A stretch of DNA of 54,437 nucleotides from Verrucomicrobiota bacterium (GTDB taxonomy: Bacteria; Verrucomicrobiota; Verrucomicrobiia; Opitutales; Opitutaceae): assembly GCA_023457035.1 (NCBI GenBank), contig JAEWNN010000031.1:1-54437 (forward strand), in the 5' to 3' direction. A program made the translations under genes and the position numbers. Shown here in pieces: positions 28,913-37,476 of the stretch. The notes beneath the pieces are model-generated. The model worked only from the letters and a program-made list of their open reading frames with translations. It made no database searches and was not told the DNA's origin. Positions within the stretch are counted from its first letter, which is position 1; every line of letters starts with the position of its first letter.

Positions 28913-31708
28913 TCAATGCGCGGAAGCGGGGGCGACGGTATCCTTGGCCCCGGGATCGGTCGGGCGGGGCGCAGGGGCGGGGTAGAGCGCGCCGGCGCCG
29001 GCGGCCAGCGACCACTCGGGTTGGGCGAGGGTGCCGCCGAGCCGGATCTCGAAGGCGTGGGAGAGCGGCGTGAGCATTGTGCCCAGGACGGAGAAGACCG
29101 GGAAGCTGCTTTCGCGGAACGGGAAGAGCGCCACGTTGAAGCCGAGCGAGCTGTCGGGCATCGTGTACCGGCCCTTGCCCTTGATGGCGGCGCTCGGGCC
29201 GGTGAGCTGGAGTGCGGTGAAGTCGAGGTGTTCGCCGTTGAGCGCGAACTTCGCGTCGGCATCGGTGAACTGGAGCGAAGTGAAGCCGAGCAGGGTGCCG
29301 CGCAGCAGGCGGGAAAGGGCGCCGAACATCTCGATCTCGGCAAGCTCGGCGCCGCGGACGGTGGCGTTGCCCTGCCCCTGGAGGGCGTAGAGATCCTCGA
29401 GCGGCCCGGCGGCCTCGAGCGCGAGATCGAGCCGGCCCTTCTCGCCGAGGCGGGTGGCGCTGTCGGGCAGCGGCGGGGTGCCGGGCAGCGCGGTGCGGGC
29501 GCGGTAGTCGGCCCAGGTTCTCACGGTGCCGGCGAGGTTGGCTCCCTTGAGTGTGCCCGAGAATGCGAGACGCCGGGCGTCGGCCGGACCGGTGACGGTG
29601 GCGGAGCCGGCGAGCGGGCCGCCGGCGAGTTCGGCGGCGATGGAACGCACGTGGATGGCGGAGTCGACGAGGTCGAGGGCGATCTGGGCGTTCTGGACGG
29701 GAAACTCGTGGAAGCGGAACTCGCCGGAAGCGGCGGCGGTGGCGTGGATGTTCTGGCGGAGGCCGGCGTCGGTCCACTCCATGCGCCCGGTGGCGGCGAT
29801 CTCGGGCGGTTGCGCGAAGACGAACGGCTCGACGGTGCGGGTGCCCTCGGGCCCGAAGAACCGGGCGCCCTCGTCGAGCGGCAGGGTGGAGCGGAAGGCG
29901 AAGTCGATCCACCGGGGCTGTTTGGTCTCCGAGTCGTCGTGACGGGTGAAGCCGCCGCGGGCCGCGAGGGCGCCGCGCCGCCCCTCGAACGAGAGGATGT
30001 CGTAGTGCTCGGGCCGGATGAAGAAGGTGGCGCGGAGGTGGTCGAGCGGCACCCCGCGCAGGGCGACGGGGGCGATGTCGGCCCAGCCGTAGACGACGGA
30101 GCGCTCGGGCGAGCGCCAGCGGCCGATCACGTCGATGGAGGTCTCGGGGGGGCGCGCGCCGAACTGGAAGTCGTCCCAGAGGCGGGTCCACCATTCGCTG
30201 AACCAGTCGTCGATGGCCGAGGGAAAGAAGTGGCCGTCGAGCAGGAAGCGGTAGTCCTGTGTCTTCAGGTCCATGCCGTAGCTGCCGCGCACGGCGGTGC
30301 CGCGGCCGTGGAAGACGAGCGGTGCGACCAGCAGGCTTCGCGGATCGATCACGACCTCGGCTTCGGTGCGTTCGAGGGCGAGGCCGTGGGCGACCGCGGC
30401 GCCGGCGCGGGCGGTCACGCGGGCTTCGCGGAGTTTCCAGCCCGGGGCGAGGCTCACGTGGCCGGTGAGTTCGGCCGGGTCCGCGAAGGCGAGCCGGGCG
30501 AGAATGCGGCTCTTGCGCCAGACGGCGGCGCGGGCGGCGGCCTCGTTGAGGAGGGCGGGCGCGAGCGTGGCGTCGATGTCGGCCTCGGCGGTGCGGGCGG
30601 CGGTGTCGACGGTGGCGCGCAGGCGGACCGGGCTCTCGCCCTGGATGAGCGTGGCGAGGTCGGCCCGGAGTTGGGAAAGCGAGTCGAACCAGAGCGTGGC
30701 GCGCGGGTGCGCGGCGGTGTCGGGGCCGCGGTGGACGACCGCGGCGGAGAACTCGACCGGGCCGCCGAACCAGCGCAGCGGCGCGAACGCGAGGTGGCCG
30801 CTCGTGCGTGCCCACGGGTTTGAGACGGAGAGCCCGTGGGGACCGGCGAGCCGGCCGGCGGTGAGGACGAGCGAAGCCGGGTCGAGGCCGCCGGGGCGCC
30901 AGGCGGTGTCGGCGACAACGCGCAGGTCCTCGGCGACAACCGGTTCGAGACCGGGGATGGCGGGGTACTGGACATGGCCGATGGCGAGTTCGGCATGGAG
31001 GCGGGGCGGGGCGCCGGGGTCGCCGGTGATGGCGAGCTGGAGGCGGGCCTCCTCGAGCATCTCGGTGTGCCGGAGCACGTCGGCGGCCCGCCGGGCGAGC
31101 GCGATGTAGTGCTTGAGCAGGTCGGCGGGGAGCTGGCGGCGGGGGCCGGCGGCGGGGGCCGGCCAGCGGACGCGGGCGGTGACGAGGACCCGGCCGGAGC
31201 GGAAGGAGGCGTCGGGGATCTCCCAGGTGTCGTTCTCGTGCCGGATGGTGGCGCCGAGGTCGGCGACGATCGGCTCGCTCACGCCGGAGGGGGAGACGAG
31301 CGCGGGGCAGTCGAGGCGTGCATCGGTGATCTCGATGCGGCGGACATCGAAATCGCCGCCGGTGACGGCCCAGAAATCCAGGTGCAGGCGGAGGGCGGCG
31401 GCGCGGGCGAGCGGTTCCTCGATGCCGGCGCCGTAGAGGCGGACATCTTCGAGCACGAGGTTGCCGCGGGGGTCGAAGGCGGTGCGGCCGAAACGGGCGG
31501 AGAGGTGGGCGAACTCGAGTTTCTGCTCGAGGCGGCGCAGGAGGAAATCGGGGACGGTGAGCTCGCGACGGAAATAGACGGTGGCGAGCAGGATCAGCGT
31601 GGCGCCGAGCGCGACCCAGAGCAGCCAGCAGACGGAGGTGAGGCAGGCGCCGCCCAGATTGTGGGCGCAACGCCGGCATACCCGCAGCCAGGGTCGGGAG
31701 TCGTTCAT
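28913..31708 (-). CDS. AsmA/TamB-like membrane-anchored protein
   Basis: The 931-residue protein has one N-terminal membrane helix (about 20-45, SVCWLLWVALGATLILLATVYF) and a long periplasmic beta-rich body. The pattern of repeated short strands and the C-terminal part (FTSLQFTDADAKFALNGEHLDF, shortened here; then KGKGRYTMPDSSLGFNVALFP) match AsmA-type C-terminal domains. Proteins of this type bridge the envelope and are linked to lipid transport and outer-membrane integrity. The exact subfamily is unclear. It is separated from the SH3-like gene by a terminator, so it probably has its own promoter. Confidence 0.8.
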   Translation of the reverse strand: MNDSRPWLRVCRRCAHNLGGACLTSVCWLLWVALGATLILLATVYFRRELTVPDFLLRRLEQKLEFAHLSARFGRTAFDPRGNLVLEDVRLYGAGIEEPLARAAALRLHLDFWAVTGGDFDVRRIEITDARLDCPALVSPSGVSEPIVADLGATIRHENDTWEIPDASFRSGRVLVTARVRWPAPAAGPRRQLPADLLKHYIALARRAADVLRHTEMLEEARLQLAITGDPGAPPRLHAELAIGHVQYPAIPGLEPVVAEDLRVVADTAWRPGGLDPASLVLTAGRLAGPHGLSVSNPWARTSGHLAFAPLRWFGGPVEFSAAVVHRGPDTAAHPRATLWFDSLSQLRADLATLIQGESPVRLRATVDTAARTAEADIDATLAPALLNEAAARAAVWRKSRILARLAFADPAELTGHVSLAPGWKLREARVTARAGAAVAHGLALERTEAEVVIDPRSLLVAPLVFHGRGTAVRGSYGMDLKTQDYRFLLDGHFFPSAIDDWFSEWWTRLWDDFQFGARPPETSIDVIGRWRSPERSVVYGWADIAPVALRGVPLDHLRATFFIRPEHYDILSFEGRRGALAARGGFTRHDDSETKQPRWIDFAFRSTLPLDEGARFFGPEGTRTVEPFVFAQPPEIAATGRMEWTDAGLRQNIHATAAASGEFRFHEFPVQNAQIALDLVDSAIHVRSIAAELAGGPLAGSATVTGPADARRLAFSGTLKGANLAGTVRTWADYRARTALPGTPPLPDSATRLGEKGRLDLALEAAGPLEDLYALQGQGNATVRGAELAEIEMFGALSRLLRGTLLGFTSLQFTDADAKFALNGEHLDFTALQLTGPSAAIKGKGRYTMPDSSLGFNVALFPFRESSFPVFSVLGTMLTPLSHAFEIRLGGTLAQPEWSLAAGAGALYPAPAPRPTDPGAKDTVAPASAH

Positions 31709-31714
31709 CGACGG

Positions 31715-31751
31715 AAAAAGGACAGCGCCGGCGGGAACAGGGGCCGGCGCT
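31715..31751 (-). terminator. Terminator after the SH3-like gene
   Basis: The perfect stem AGCGCCGGC / GCCGGCGCT is followed on the minus strand by CCTTTTTCC. It ends the SH3-like gene just before the AsmA-like gene start. Confidence 0.8.
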
Positions 31752-31795
31752 GCGGGCAGGGGCGACGGGCGGAGACGGCCATCGCGGGAGGGCGC

Positions 31796-32548
31796 CTACT
31801 TCAGGTGCAGGCTCTCGACTTCGATCACACGCTTGGTCCCGTCCTGGTTGAGGGTGCGGGCGGTGCCATAGATGATCACGACGCGGTCGACGAAGAGGTC
31901 GACCTTGTCGGTGAGCAGGAGGCGGCTGATGTCGAGGTAGGCGAAACGGTTGCCGGTGGAGTCGATCAGCTGGAAGTTGTACGGGTGCTTGTAGGTGATG
32001 AAGTTCTGCGTGGCGGCGAAGCGCCCCTCGTAGAAACGTGGCATCGCGGCGCGACCGATGTCGCCGGCGGCGGCGGGGCCGGAGACGATCACGTTGGGGC
32101 GGGTGGGGGTGGCGGGCGCGGTGGCGAGGCCGCTGGAGAGCTTGATGTATCCGACGATCGGCTTCTCGACCAGGAACGAGGTGAAGTCGCCGGCGAGGTT
32201 GGCGAGCTCGGCCTTGTCGCCGGGCTGCATGGTGGCCACGACCGGGGCGCGGCGATCGGGGCGCAGGTAGAAGAAGGCGCCGGGTTTGACGTCGAGGTTC
32301 TTGCCCACGTCGCCGTTGCTCACGAACAGCTCGCGCGGCCCGGCGACCTCGACGGCCACCCAGCCGGCGGGGGCGGGCTCGGAGGGATTGAGGGCGGGGG
32401 TGGGTTCGGTGCCGACGGGCAGGACCTTGAGCACGGTGGCGGAGGGCTCGGGCCGGGCGTACACGGAGGCGGCGCGGGTGAGCGGCTCGGCGTGCAGGGC
32501 GGCGGTGGCGGCGAGGAGGAGACCGACAATGAGGTGACGCAGATTCAT
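31796..32548 (-). CDS. Exported SH3-like domain protein
   Basis: The 250-residue protein has a signal peptide (MNLRHLIVGLLLAATAALHA) and is expected in the periplasm. Residues about 21-75 and 80-120 look like bacterial SH3-type domains (ASVYARPEPSATVLKVLPVG, then FFYLRPDRRAPVVATMQPGD). The C-terminal part (YNFQLIDSTGNRFAYLDISRLL) is not recognised. SH3 domains of this kind often bind cell-wall peptides, which is inference. A terminator follows the gene. Confidence 0.75.
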   Translation of the reverse strand: MNLRHLIVGLLLAATAALHAEPLTRAASVYARPEPSATVLKVLPVGTEPTPALNPSEPAPAGWVAVEVAGPRELFVSNGDVGKNLDVKPGAFFYLRPDRRAPVVATMQPGDKAELANLAGDFTSFLVEKPIVGYIKLSSGLATAPATPTRPNVIVSGPAAAGDIGRAAMPRFYEGRFAATQNFITYKHPYNFQLIDSTGNRFAYLDISRLLLTDKVDLFVDRVVIIYGTARTLNQDGTKRVIEVESLHLK

Positions 32549-32579
32549 GGCAGGAGGAAGAAGGGGCGCGGGTGAAGAC

Positions 32580-33320
32580 TCATTCCGCGCGGAATAGTTT
32601 CTCGATCTCGTCGGTATCGAGCACGCGGGAACCCCGCAACGGCATTCCGCTGAGCTTGTGCGGGCCGATCTGGGTGCACTGGATGCGTTTCACATCGCAG
32701 CCGATCGTGGTGAACAGCTCGCGCAGCCCACGGCCGCGGCCGTGGCTGACGTGGACCTCGAGTTCGCTGGAGGCGCCGGAGGCATCGGGATGGAGCACGA
32801 AGACCTGCTCGGCCGCGACGAGTTCGTCCTCGATCCGCACGCCTTTGAGCAGCTGGGCGACACGGCTGCGCGGGAAGGACTCGCGCAGCGAGACGCGCAT
32901 GCGGCGCAGGACCGGATCGGCGCCGCGGGCGATGCGATCGGCGAGGGCGCCATCGGAGGTGAGCAGCACGAGACCCTCGGCTTCGAGGTCGAGCCGGCCG
33001 GCGATGAGGAAACGCTGGCGGGCGTACTGTTTGGGCACGAGGTCGTAGACGGTCTCGGGGTGGCGCCCGTCGGGGGTGCCGCAGACGACGCCCTTGGGCT
33101 TGTGGACAAGCAGGGTGATCTTGGCGCCGGAGACGGCGGGGCCGCCGGCGATGAACTTGCCGCGCACGTTCACCCGGTCGGTGCCGGGGATGATCTTCTG
33201 GCCGAGCTCGGCAGCCTTGCCGTTGACGGAGACTTCGCCGGCTTCGATGAGCGCTTCGGCCGCGCGGCGGGAACACACGCCGGCATCGGCGAGATATTTT
33301 TGCAGGCGGACGGGTTCCAT
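32580..33320 (-). CDS. RsuA/RluB-family pseudouridine synthase
   Basis: The 246-residue enzyme changes a uridine to pseudouridine in RNA, most likely rRNA. It has an N-terminal S4 RNA-binding domain (LQKYLADAGVCSRRAAEALI at about 6-25) and a catalytic domain with the conserved GRLD motif, where the catalytic Asp is D111 (AGRLDLEAEGLVLLTSDG). This layout is typical of the RsuA/RluB/RluE/RluF group. The target site cannot be told. It lies 31 bases upstream of the SH3-like gene on the same strand and diverges from the reductase gene. Confidence 0.92.
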   Translation of the reverse strand: MEPVRLQKYLADAGVCSRRAAEALIEAGEVSVNGKAAELGQKIIPGTDRVNVRGKFIAGGPAVSGAKITLLVHKPKGVVCGTPDGRHPETVYDLVPKQYARQRFLIAGRLDLEAEGLVLLTSDGALADRIARGADPVLRRMRVSLRESFPRSRVAQLLKGVRIEDELVAAEQVFVLHPDASGASSELEVHVSHGRGRGLRELFTTIGCDVKRIQCTQIGPHKLSGMPLRGSRVLDTDEIEKLFRAE

Positions 33321-33489
33321 AGGGCGGCTATTGGCGGCGAGATGGGCAGGGAAACCAAGCCAGAAAGCGCAACTGGCGCCGGGCGCGGGGCTTTTCGGTC
33401 AACCGGGCGGCGCGGTTCGGGCGTGGGGCGCCGTCGGCGTAGAAGTATTTCTTGCGAGAGTGAAAGAGGTGCTTATCGGGCGGGGCGCC

Positions 33490-34653
33490 ATGTCCGCTCC
33501 GATCCACACGCCTGCCTACACCAAGAACCACCCGCTGCTTACGCGGATCCTCGAGAACCGGATCCTCTCCGGGCCGGAGTCCGAGAAGGATACGCGGCAT
33601 TTCGTCGTCGATCTGGCCGGCAGCGGCCTGAGCTATGTGGCGGGCGATGCTCTGGGCATCCATCCGACCAACCGGCCGGTGGAGGTCGAGGAGATCATCG
33701 AGCGCCTCGGGGCGAAGGGAGAGGAGCCGGTGGAGTTGCCGGCGGGCGGAGGGCGGGTGCCGTTGCGGGAGGCGTTGTTGCAGCGGCTGTCGCTGGCGGC
33801 GCCGAGTCGGCGGGCGGTGGCGCTGTTTGCGCAGCGGGCGGGCGAAGCGGGGGAGCGGGCGCGGCTGGAGGCCTTGCTGGCGCCGGAGGCGGCGGCGCGC
33901 CTAGCGGAGTTCACCGCCGAGCGGCACTTCGTGGACCTGTTGCACGAACATCCGAGCGTGCACTTGGCCCCGCAGGAGTTCGTCGATCTGCTGCGTCGGC
34001 TCACCCCGCGGCTGTATTCGATCGCCTCGTCGCCGAAACGCCACCCGCACGAGGTGCACCTGACGGTCTCGGTCGTGCGCTACCAGAGCAACCGGCGCGA
34101 CCGCCACGGGGTCTGCTCGACGTTCCTGGCGGACCGGGTGGCGCTGGGGGAGACACCGGTGATGGTGTTTGTCGCCGAGTCCCACTTCCGCCTGCCGGAG
34201 GATGGCGGACGGGATGTGATCATGGTCGGGCCGGGGGCGGGGATCGCGCCGTTCCGGGCGTTCCTCCAGGAGCGGGCGGCGACCGGGGCGACAGGGCGCA
34301 ACTGGTTGCTCTTCGGCGACCGGCATCGCGCGAGCGATTACCTGTATCGTGAGGAGCTGGAGGCCTGGCGGGCGGGCGGGCATCTGGCGCGGCTGGACCT
34401 GGCTTTCAGCCGCGACCAGGCGGAGCGGGTCTATGTGCAGCATCGGCTGCTGGAGGCGGCGCCGGAGCTGTGGCGCTGGCTGGAGGGCGGCGCGGCGTTC
34501 TATGTCTGTGGCGACGCCAAGCGCATGGCGAAGGATGTGGACGCGGCGCTGCACCGGATCGTGGCGGAGCAGGGGGGGCTGACGCCGGAGGCGGCGGTCG
34601 AGTATGTGAGGCGGTTGAAGGGGGCGGGACGCTACCAGCGCGACGTGTATTGA
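33490..34653 (+). CDS. CysJ-like NADPH reductase lacking the flavodoxin domain
   Basis: The 387-residue protein has the FAD and NADPH domains of diflavin reductases (sulfite reductase alpha, P450 reductase). The FAD motif is RLYSIASSP at about 174-182, the next FAD segment is HGVCSTFLAD, the pyrophosphate motif is GPGAGIAPFRAFLQER at about 247-262, and the C-terminal NADPH motif is YVCGDAKRMAKDVD. The N-terminal flavodoxin (FMN) domain of true CysJ is absent, and there is no room for it before the ATG at 33490. A separate flavodoxin or a direct partner such as CysI is required; none is next to it. Confidence 0.85.
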   Translation: MSAPIHTPAYTKNHPLLTRILENRILSGPESEKDTRHFVVDLAGSGLSYVAGDALGIHPTNRPVEVEEIIERLGAKGEEPVELPAGGGRVPLREALLQRLSLAAPSRRAVALFAQRAGEAGERARLEALLAPEAAARLAEFTAERHFVDLLHEHPSVHLAPQEFVDLLRRLTPRLYSIASSPKRHPHEVHLTVSVVRYQSNRRDRHGVCSTFLADRVALGETPVMVFVAESHFRLPEDGGRDVIMVGPGAGIAPFRAFLQERAATGATGRNWLLFGDRHRASDYLYREELEAWRAGGHLARLDLAFSRDQAERVYVQHRLLEAAPELWRWLEGGAAFYVCGDAKRMAKDVDAALHRIVAEQGGLTPEAAVEYVRRLKGAGRYQRDVY

Positions 34654-34760
34654 ACGAGTTGGCGGGGTTTTGCGTCTGAGGATTGGTCCTTGCCAACCGG
34701 GGCGAAGCCGCCGGAATTCTCGGCCTTCGTTCCCAAACCCTGACTTCAAGCCCTTCCTTC

Positions 34761-35513
34761 ATGAGCTTCACCTACAACAAGCGGACCGCCGTCGTCACCG
34801 GAGCCGGTCGTGGTATCGGCAAGGCCATCGCCGAGGCGTTGGCGCGTCGCGGCGTGACCGTGGTGTGCGTGAGCCGGACCGAGGCGACCTGCGGTGCGGT
34901 GGCCGAAGGTATCCGTGCCGCCGGCGGTTCCGCCAAGGCGGTTGCGGTCGACGTGGCCGACGGCGCCGCGGTGGCGAAGGCCTGCGAGCAGATCCTGGCG
35001 GAGTTCCAGACGATCGACATTCTCGTCAACAACGCCGGCATCACCAAGGACGGCCTGATTCTGCGCATGAGCGACGAGGACTGGCACAGCGTGATCGGGA
35101 CCAATCTTTCCAGCTGCTTCTACTGGACCAAGGGCCTTGCCCGGCCGATGACCCGCCAGCGCTGGGGGCGCATTGTCAACATCACCTCCGTGAGCGGAGT
35201 GATGGGCAACGCCGGCCAGGCCAACTACTCCGCGGCGAAGGCCGGCATGATCGGCTTCACCAAGACGATGGCCAAGGAGTTCGCCAGCCGCAGCATCACC
35301 GTCAACGCCGTCGCCCCCGGGTTCATCAAGACCGACATGACGACGACGTTCACCGGCGACGCCGACATTTCCGCCAAGATTCTCGATGCCGTCCCGCTGA
35401 AACGTTTCGGCGAGGCCACCGAGATTGCCGCCATGGTCGAGTTCCTCTGTGCGGAGGAATCTGGCTACATTACCGGCCAGGTTTTTCCCGTTGACGGCGG
35501 CATGGCGATCTGA
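34761..35513 (+). CDS. fabG: 3-oxoacyl-ACP reductase FabG
   Basis: The 250-residue SDR reduces 3-oxoacyl-ACP in fatty-acid elongation. The cofactor motif is TGAGRGIG at 13-20, NNAG is at 90-93, and the catalytic residues are S143, Y156 and K160. The end GYITGQVFPVDGGMAI is typical of FabG. The ATG at 34761 matches the family start. It opens the fabG-acpP-fabF cluster, with a CCCTTCCTTC sequence rather than a Shine-Dalgarno site before the ATG. Confidence 0.96.
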   Translation: MSFTYNKRTAVVTGAGRGIGKAIAEALARRGVTVVCVSRTEATCGAVAEGIRAAGGSAKAVAVDVADGAAVAKACEQILAEFQTIDILVNNAGITKDGLILRMSDEDWHSVIGTNLSSCFYWTKGLARPMTRQRWGRIVNITSVSGVMGNAGQANYSAAKAGMIGFTKTMAKEFASRSITVNAVAPGFIKTDMTTTFTGDADISAKILDAVPLKRFGEATEIAAMVEFLCAEESGYITGQVFPVDGGMAI

Positions 35514-35550
35514 AACCCATCCACCTAAATCCCACCAAACCCAAACAAAA

Positions 35551-35817
35551 ATGGCCGATAAAACCATCGAACAGCGCGTCAAAGAAATCATCGTTAACCA
35601 GTTGAACGTTAACGAAGAGCAGATCACTCCGAAGGCCTCCTTCCTGGACGATCTTGGCGCCGATTCCCTCGACACGGTCGAGCTCATCATGGCTTTCGAA
35701 GAAGAGTTCAAGGAAGAGCTCGGCGGCGAGATCCCCGAGTCCGAAGCCGAGAAGCTCACTTCCGTCGGCGAGGTCATCGCCTACATCGAAGCCAAGGCCG
35801 CCGCCAAGAAGCAGTAA
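35551..35817 (+). CDS. acpP: Acyl carrier protein
   Basis: The 88-residue acidic protein carries growing acyl chains on a phosphopantetheine arm attached to S39 in DLGADSLDTVEL. The sequence is typical throughout (VKEIIVNQLNVNEEQI, EEFKEELGGEIPESEAEKL). A C-terminal Ala/Lys tail (EAKAAAKKQ) is slightly longer than in E. coli. The leader before the ATG (CCAAACCCAAACAAAA) has almost no G, no Shine-Dalgarno site and little structure. It follows fabG by 37 bases. Confidence 0.98.
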   Translation: MADKTIEQRVKEIIVNQLNVNEEQITPKASFLDDLGADSLDTVELIMAFEEEFKEELGGEIPESEAEKLTSVGEVIAYIEAKAAAKKQ

Positions 35818-35842
35818 GCTTCCAACGGTTTCTCCAATTCTG

Positions 35843-35876
35843 AAGTCCCGACGTGCCCCGTTCGGGACTTTTGTTT
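35843..35876 (+). terminator. Terminator or attenuator between acpP and fabF
   Basis: The stem AAGTCCCGA / TCGGGACTT is followed by TTGTTTT, about 25 bases after the acpP stop and 15 bases before the fabF start. Partial read-through would give more acpP than fabF transcript, which fits the need for ACP in excess. Confidence 0.8.
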
Positions 35877-35891
35877 TCCTGCCCGCAATCC

Positions 35892-37142
35892 ATGGCATAC
35901 AACCAGCCTCGTAGAAAAGTGGTGGTCACCGGCATCGGCGTCGTCACGGCGCTCGGCCAGACCCTCGATGAATTCTGGAGCAATCTCCTCGCTGGCCGCA
36001 GCGGCATCAGCAAAGTGACCTCCTTCGACACGACGGACTTCCCGTGCAAGATCGGCGGCGAGATCCGCGATTTCGATCCGGCCAAGTACATGGACCCCAA
36101 GGAGGCCCGTCGGAACGACCGCTACACGCAGTTTGCCGTGGCCGCCGCGAAGCTCGCCATGCAGGACTCCGGGCTCGACCACTCCAAGGTCGACCGCGAG
36201 CGCGCCGGCGTGATCATCGGTTCGGGCATCGGTGGCATGTCCACCTTCGAGGCCCAGTCCCGCAATCTCATCGAGAAGGGGCCGCGCAAGGTCTCGCCCT
36301 TCTTCATCCCGGCCATGATCAGCAACATGGCCAGCGGCATCGTGGCCATCGAATACAACTTCGCCGGTCCCTGCTTCACGGTCATTAGCGCCTGCGCCAC
36401 CTCCACCCACTCGCTGGGCGAGGCCCTGCGCACCATCCAGTACGGCGATGCCGATGTGATGATCGCCGGCGGTGCCGAAGCCTCCATCACCCCGCTCTCC
36501 TACGCGGGCTTCTGCTCGATGAAGGCGCTCACGACCAACAACGACGCGCCCGAGAAGGCCTCCCGGCCCTTCGACCTCAACCGCGACGGCTTCATCATGG
36601 GCGAGGGCGGCTGCGTCTTCGTCCTCGAGTCCGAGGAGCATGCCAAGGCCCGCGGCGCGCGCATCTACGCCGAGTTTGCCGGGTACGCCGGCACGGCCGA
36701 CGCCTTCCACATCACCCAGCCCGATCCCGACGCCCGCGGCCTCTCTTCCGCGATGCGCCGCGCGATCGCCGATGCCGGGGTGGAGCCGAACCAGGTCAAC
36801 TACATCAACGCCCACGGCACCTCGACCCCGTACAACGACAAGTTCGAGACCATCGCCATCAAGAAGGTCTTTGGCGAGTTCGCGAAGCACATCCCGGTAA
36901 GCTCGACCAAGTCGATGACCGGCCACCTCCTCGGCGCCACCGGCGCGGTCGAGGCCGCCGTCTGCGTCAAGGCGATCCAGACCGGGGAGATCCCGCCGAC
37001 GATCAACTACGAGACGCCGGACCCGGAGTGTGACCTCGACTACGTCCCGAACGTGAAGCGTTCGGCCAAGGTCGACGTCGCCGTGAGCAACAACCTCGGC
37101 TTCGGCGGCCAGAACGCCTCGCTGGTGTTCAAACGCTACTGA
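35892..37142 (+). CDS. fabF: 3-oxoacyl-ACP synthase II (beta-ketoacyl-ACP synthase)
   Basis: The 416-residue condensing enzyme extends the acyl chain with malonyl-ACP. The Cys-His-His triad is C168 (ISACATS), H308 (INAHGTST) and H345 (GHLLGATGA). The start MAYNQPRRKVVVTGIGVVTALG fits the family. It is the third gene of fabG-acpP-fabF; fabD and fabH are not in this window. A strong terminator follows. Confidence 0.97.
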   Translation: MAYNQPRRKVVVTGIGVVTALGQTLDEFWSNLLAGRSGISKVTSFDTTDFPCKIGGEIRDFDPAKYMDPKEARRNDRYTQFAVAAAKLAMQDSGLDHSKVDRERAGVIIGSGIGGMSTFEAQSRNLIEKGPRKVSPFFIPAMISNMASGIVAIEYNFAGPCFTVISACATSTHSLGEALRTIQYGDADVMIAGGAEASITPLSYAGFCSMKALTTNNDAPEKASRPFDLNRDGFIMGEGGCVFVLESEEHAKARGARIYAEFAGYAGTADAFHITQPDPDARGLSSAMRRAIADAGVEPNQVNYINAHGTSTPYNDKFETIAIKKVFGEFAKHIPVSSTKSMTGHLLGATGAVEAAVCVKAIQTGEIPPTINYETPDPECDLDYVPNVKRSAKVDVAVSNNLGFGGQNASLVFKRY

Positions 37143-37180
37143 GCCCCGGTTTCCCGGGCCCATCCCGTCGCCACACTTCC

Positions 37181-37218
37181 ACGGCGGCCCCGCTTCGGCA
37201 GGGCCGCCGTTTTGTTTT
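37181..37218 (+). terminator. Terminator after fabF
   Basis: The stem ACGGCGGCCC / GGGCCGCCGT is followed by TTTGTTTT, about 40 bases after the fabF stop codon. Confidence 0.85.
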
Positions 37219-37476
37219 CCGTGACCCGTCCCCGTGCGCTGCCGGGGCAAAGCACGCTCGCGGCTCCCCGGGGGGCACGGTGTGTGTGGGCGTATCCTCT
37301 AATATGAGAGTGATCGGTGTTTTGCGGGTGGGGGCCCCGCCGGGGGATGATGGCTGCGTACTCCCCGTTAGCAGCAACCCCCGAATAAGTAGTACAACCT
37401 AAGCAACAGCAGCCGCCTGCAGAGGACTTCGCCGATTCCCCTCGGTTCCGGTCCCTGTCATGCGGCGCAAACCCAA
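37219..37476 (+). other. Long leader upstream of the TonB-dependent receptor
   Basis: About 258 bases separate the fabF terminator from the receptor start. A stretch with TAATATGAGAGTGATCGGTG near 37295 is the most AT-rich part and may hold the promoter. No cobalamin, TPP or other familiar riboswitch core was recognised. The last 30 bases before the ATG contain no Shine-Dalgarno sequence. Confidence 0.4.

Noticed and set aside
37219..37476. A riboswitch in the leader of the TonB receptor
   Set aside because: I looked for cobalamin, TPP, SAM and FMN core motifs and found none. The leader is long, but no conserved fold is visible.
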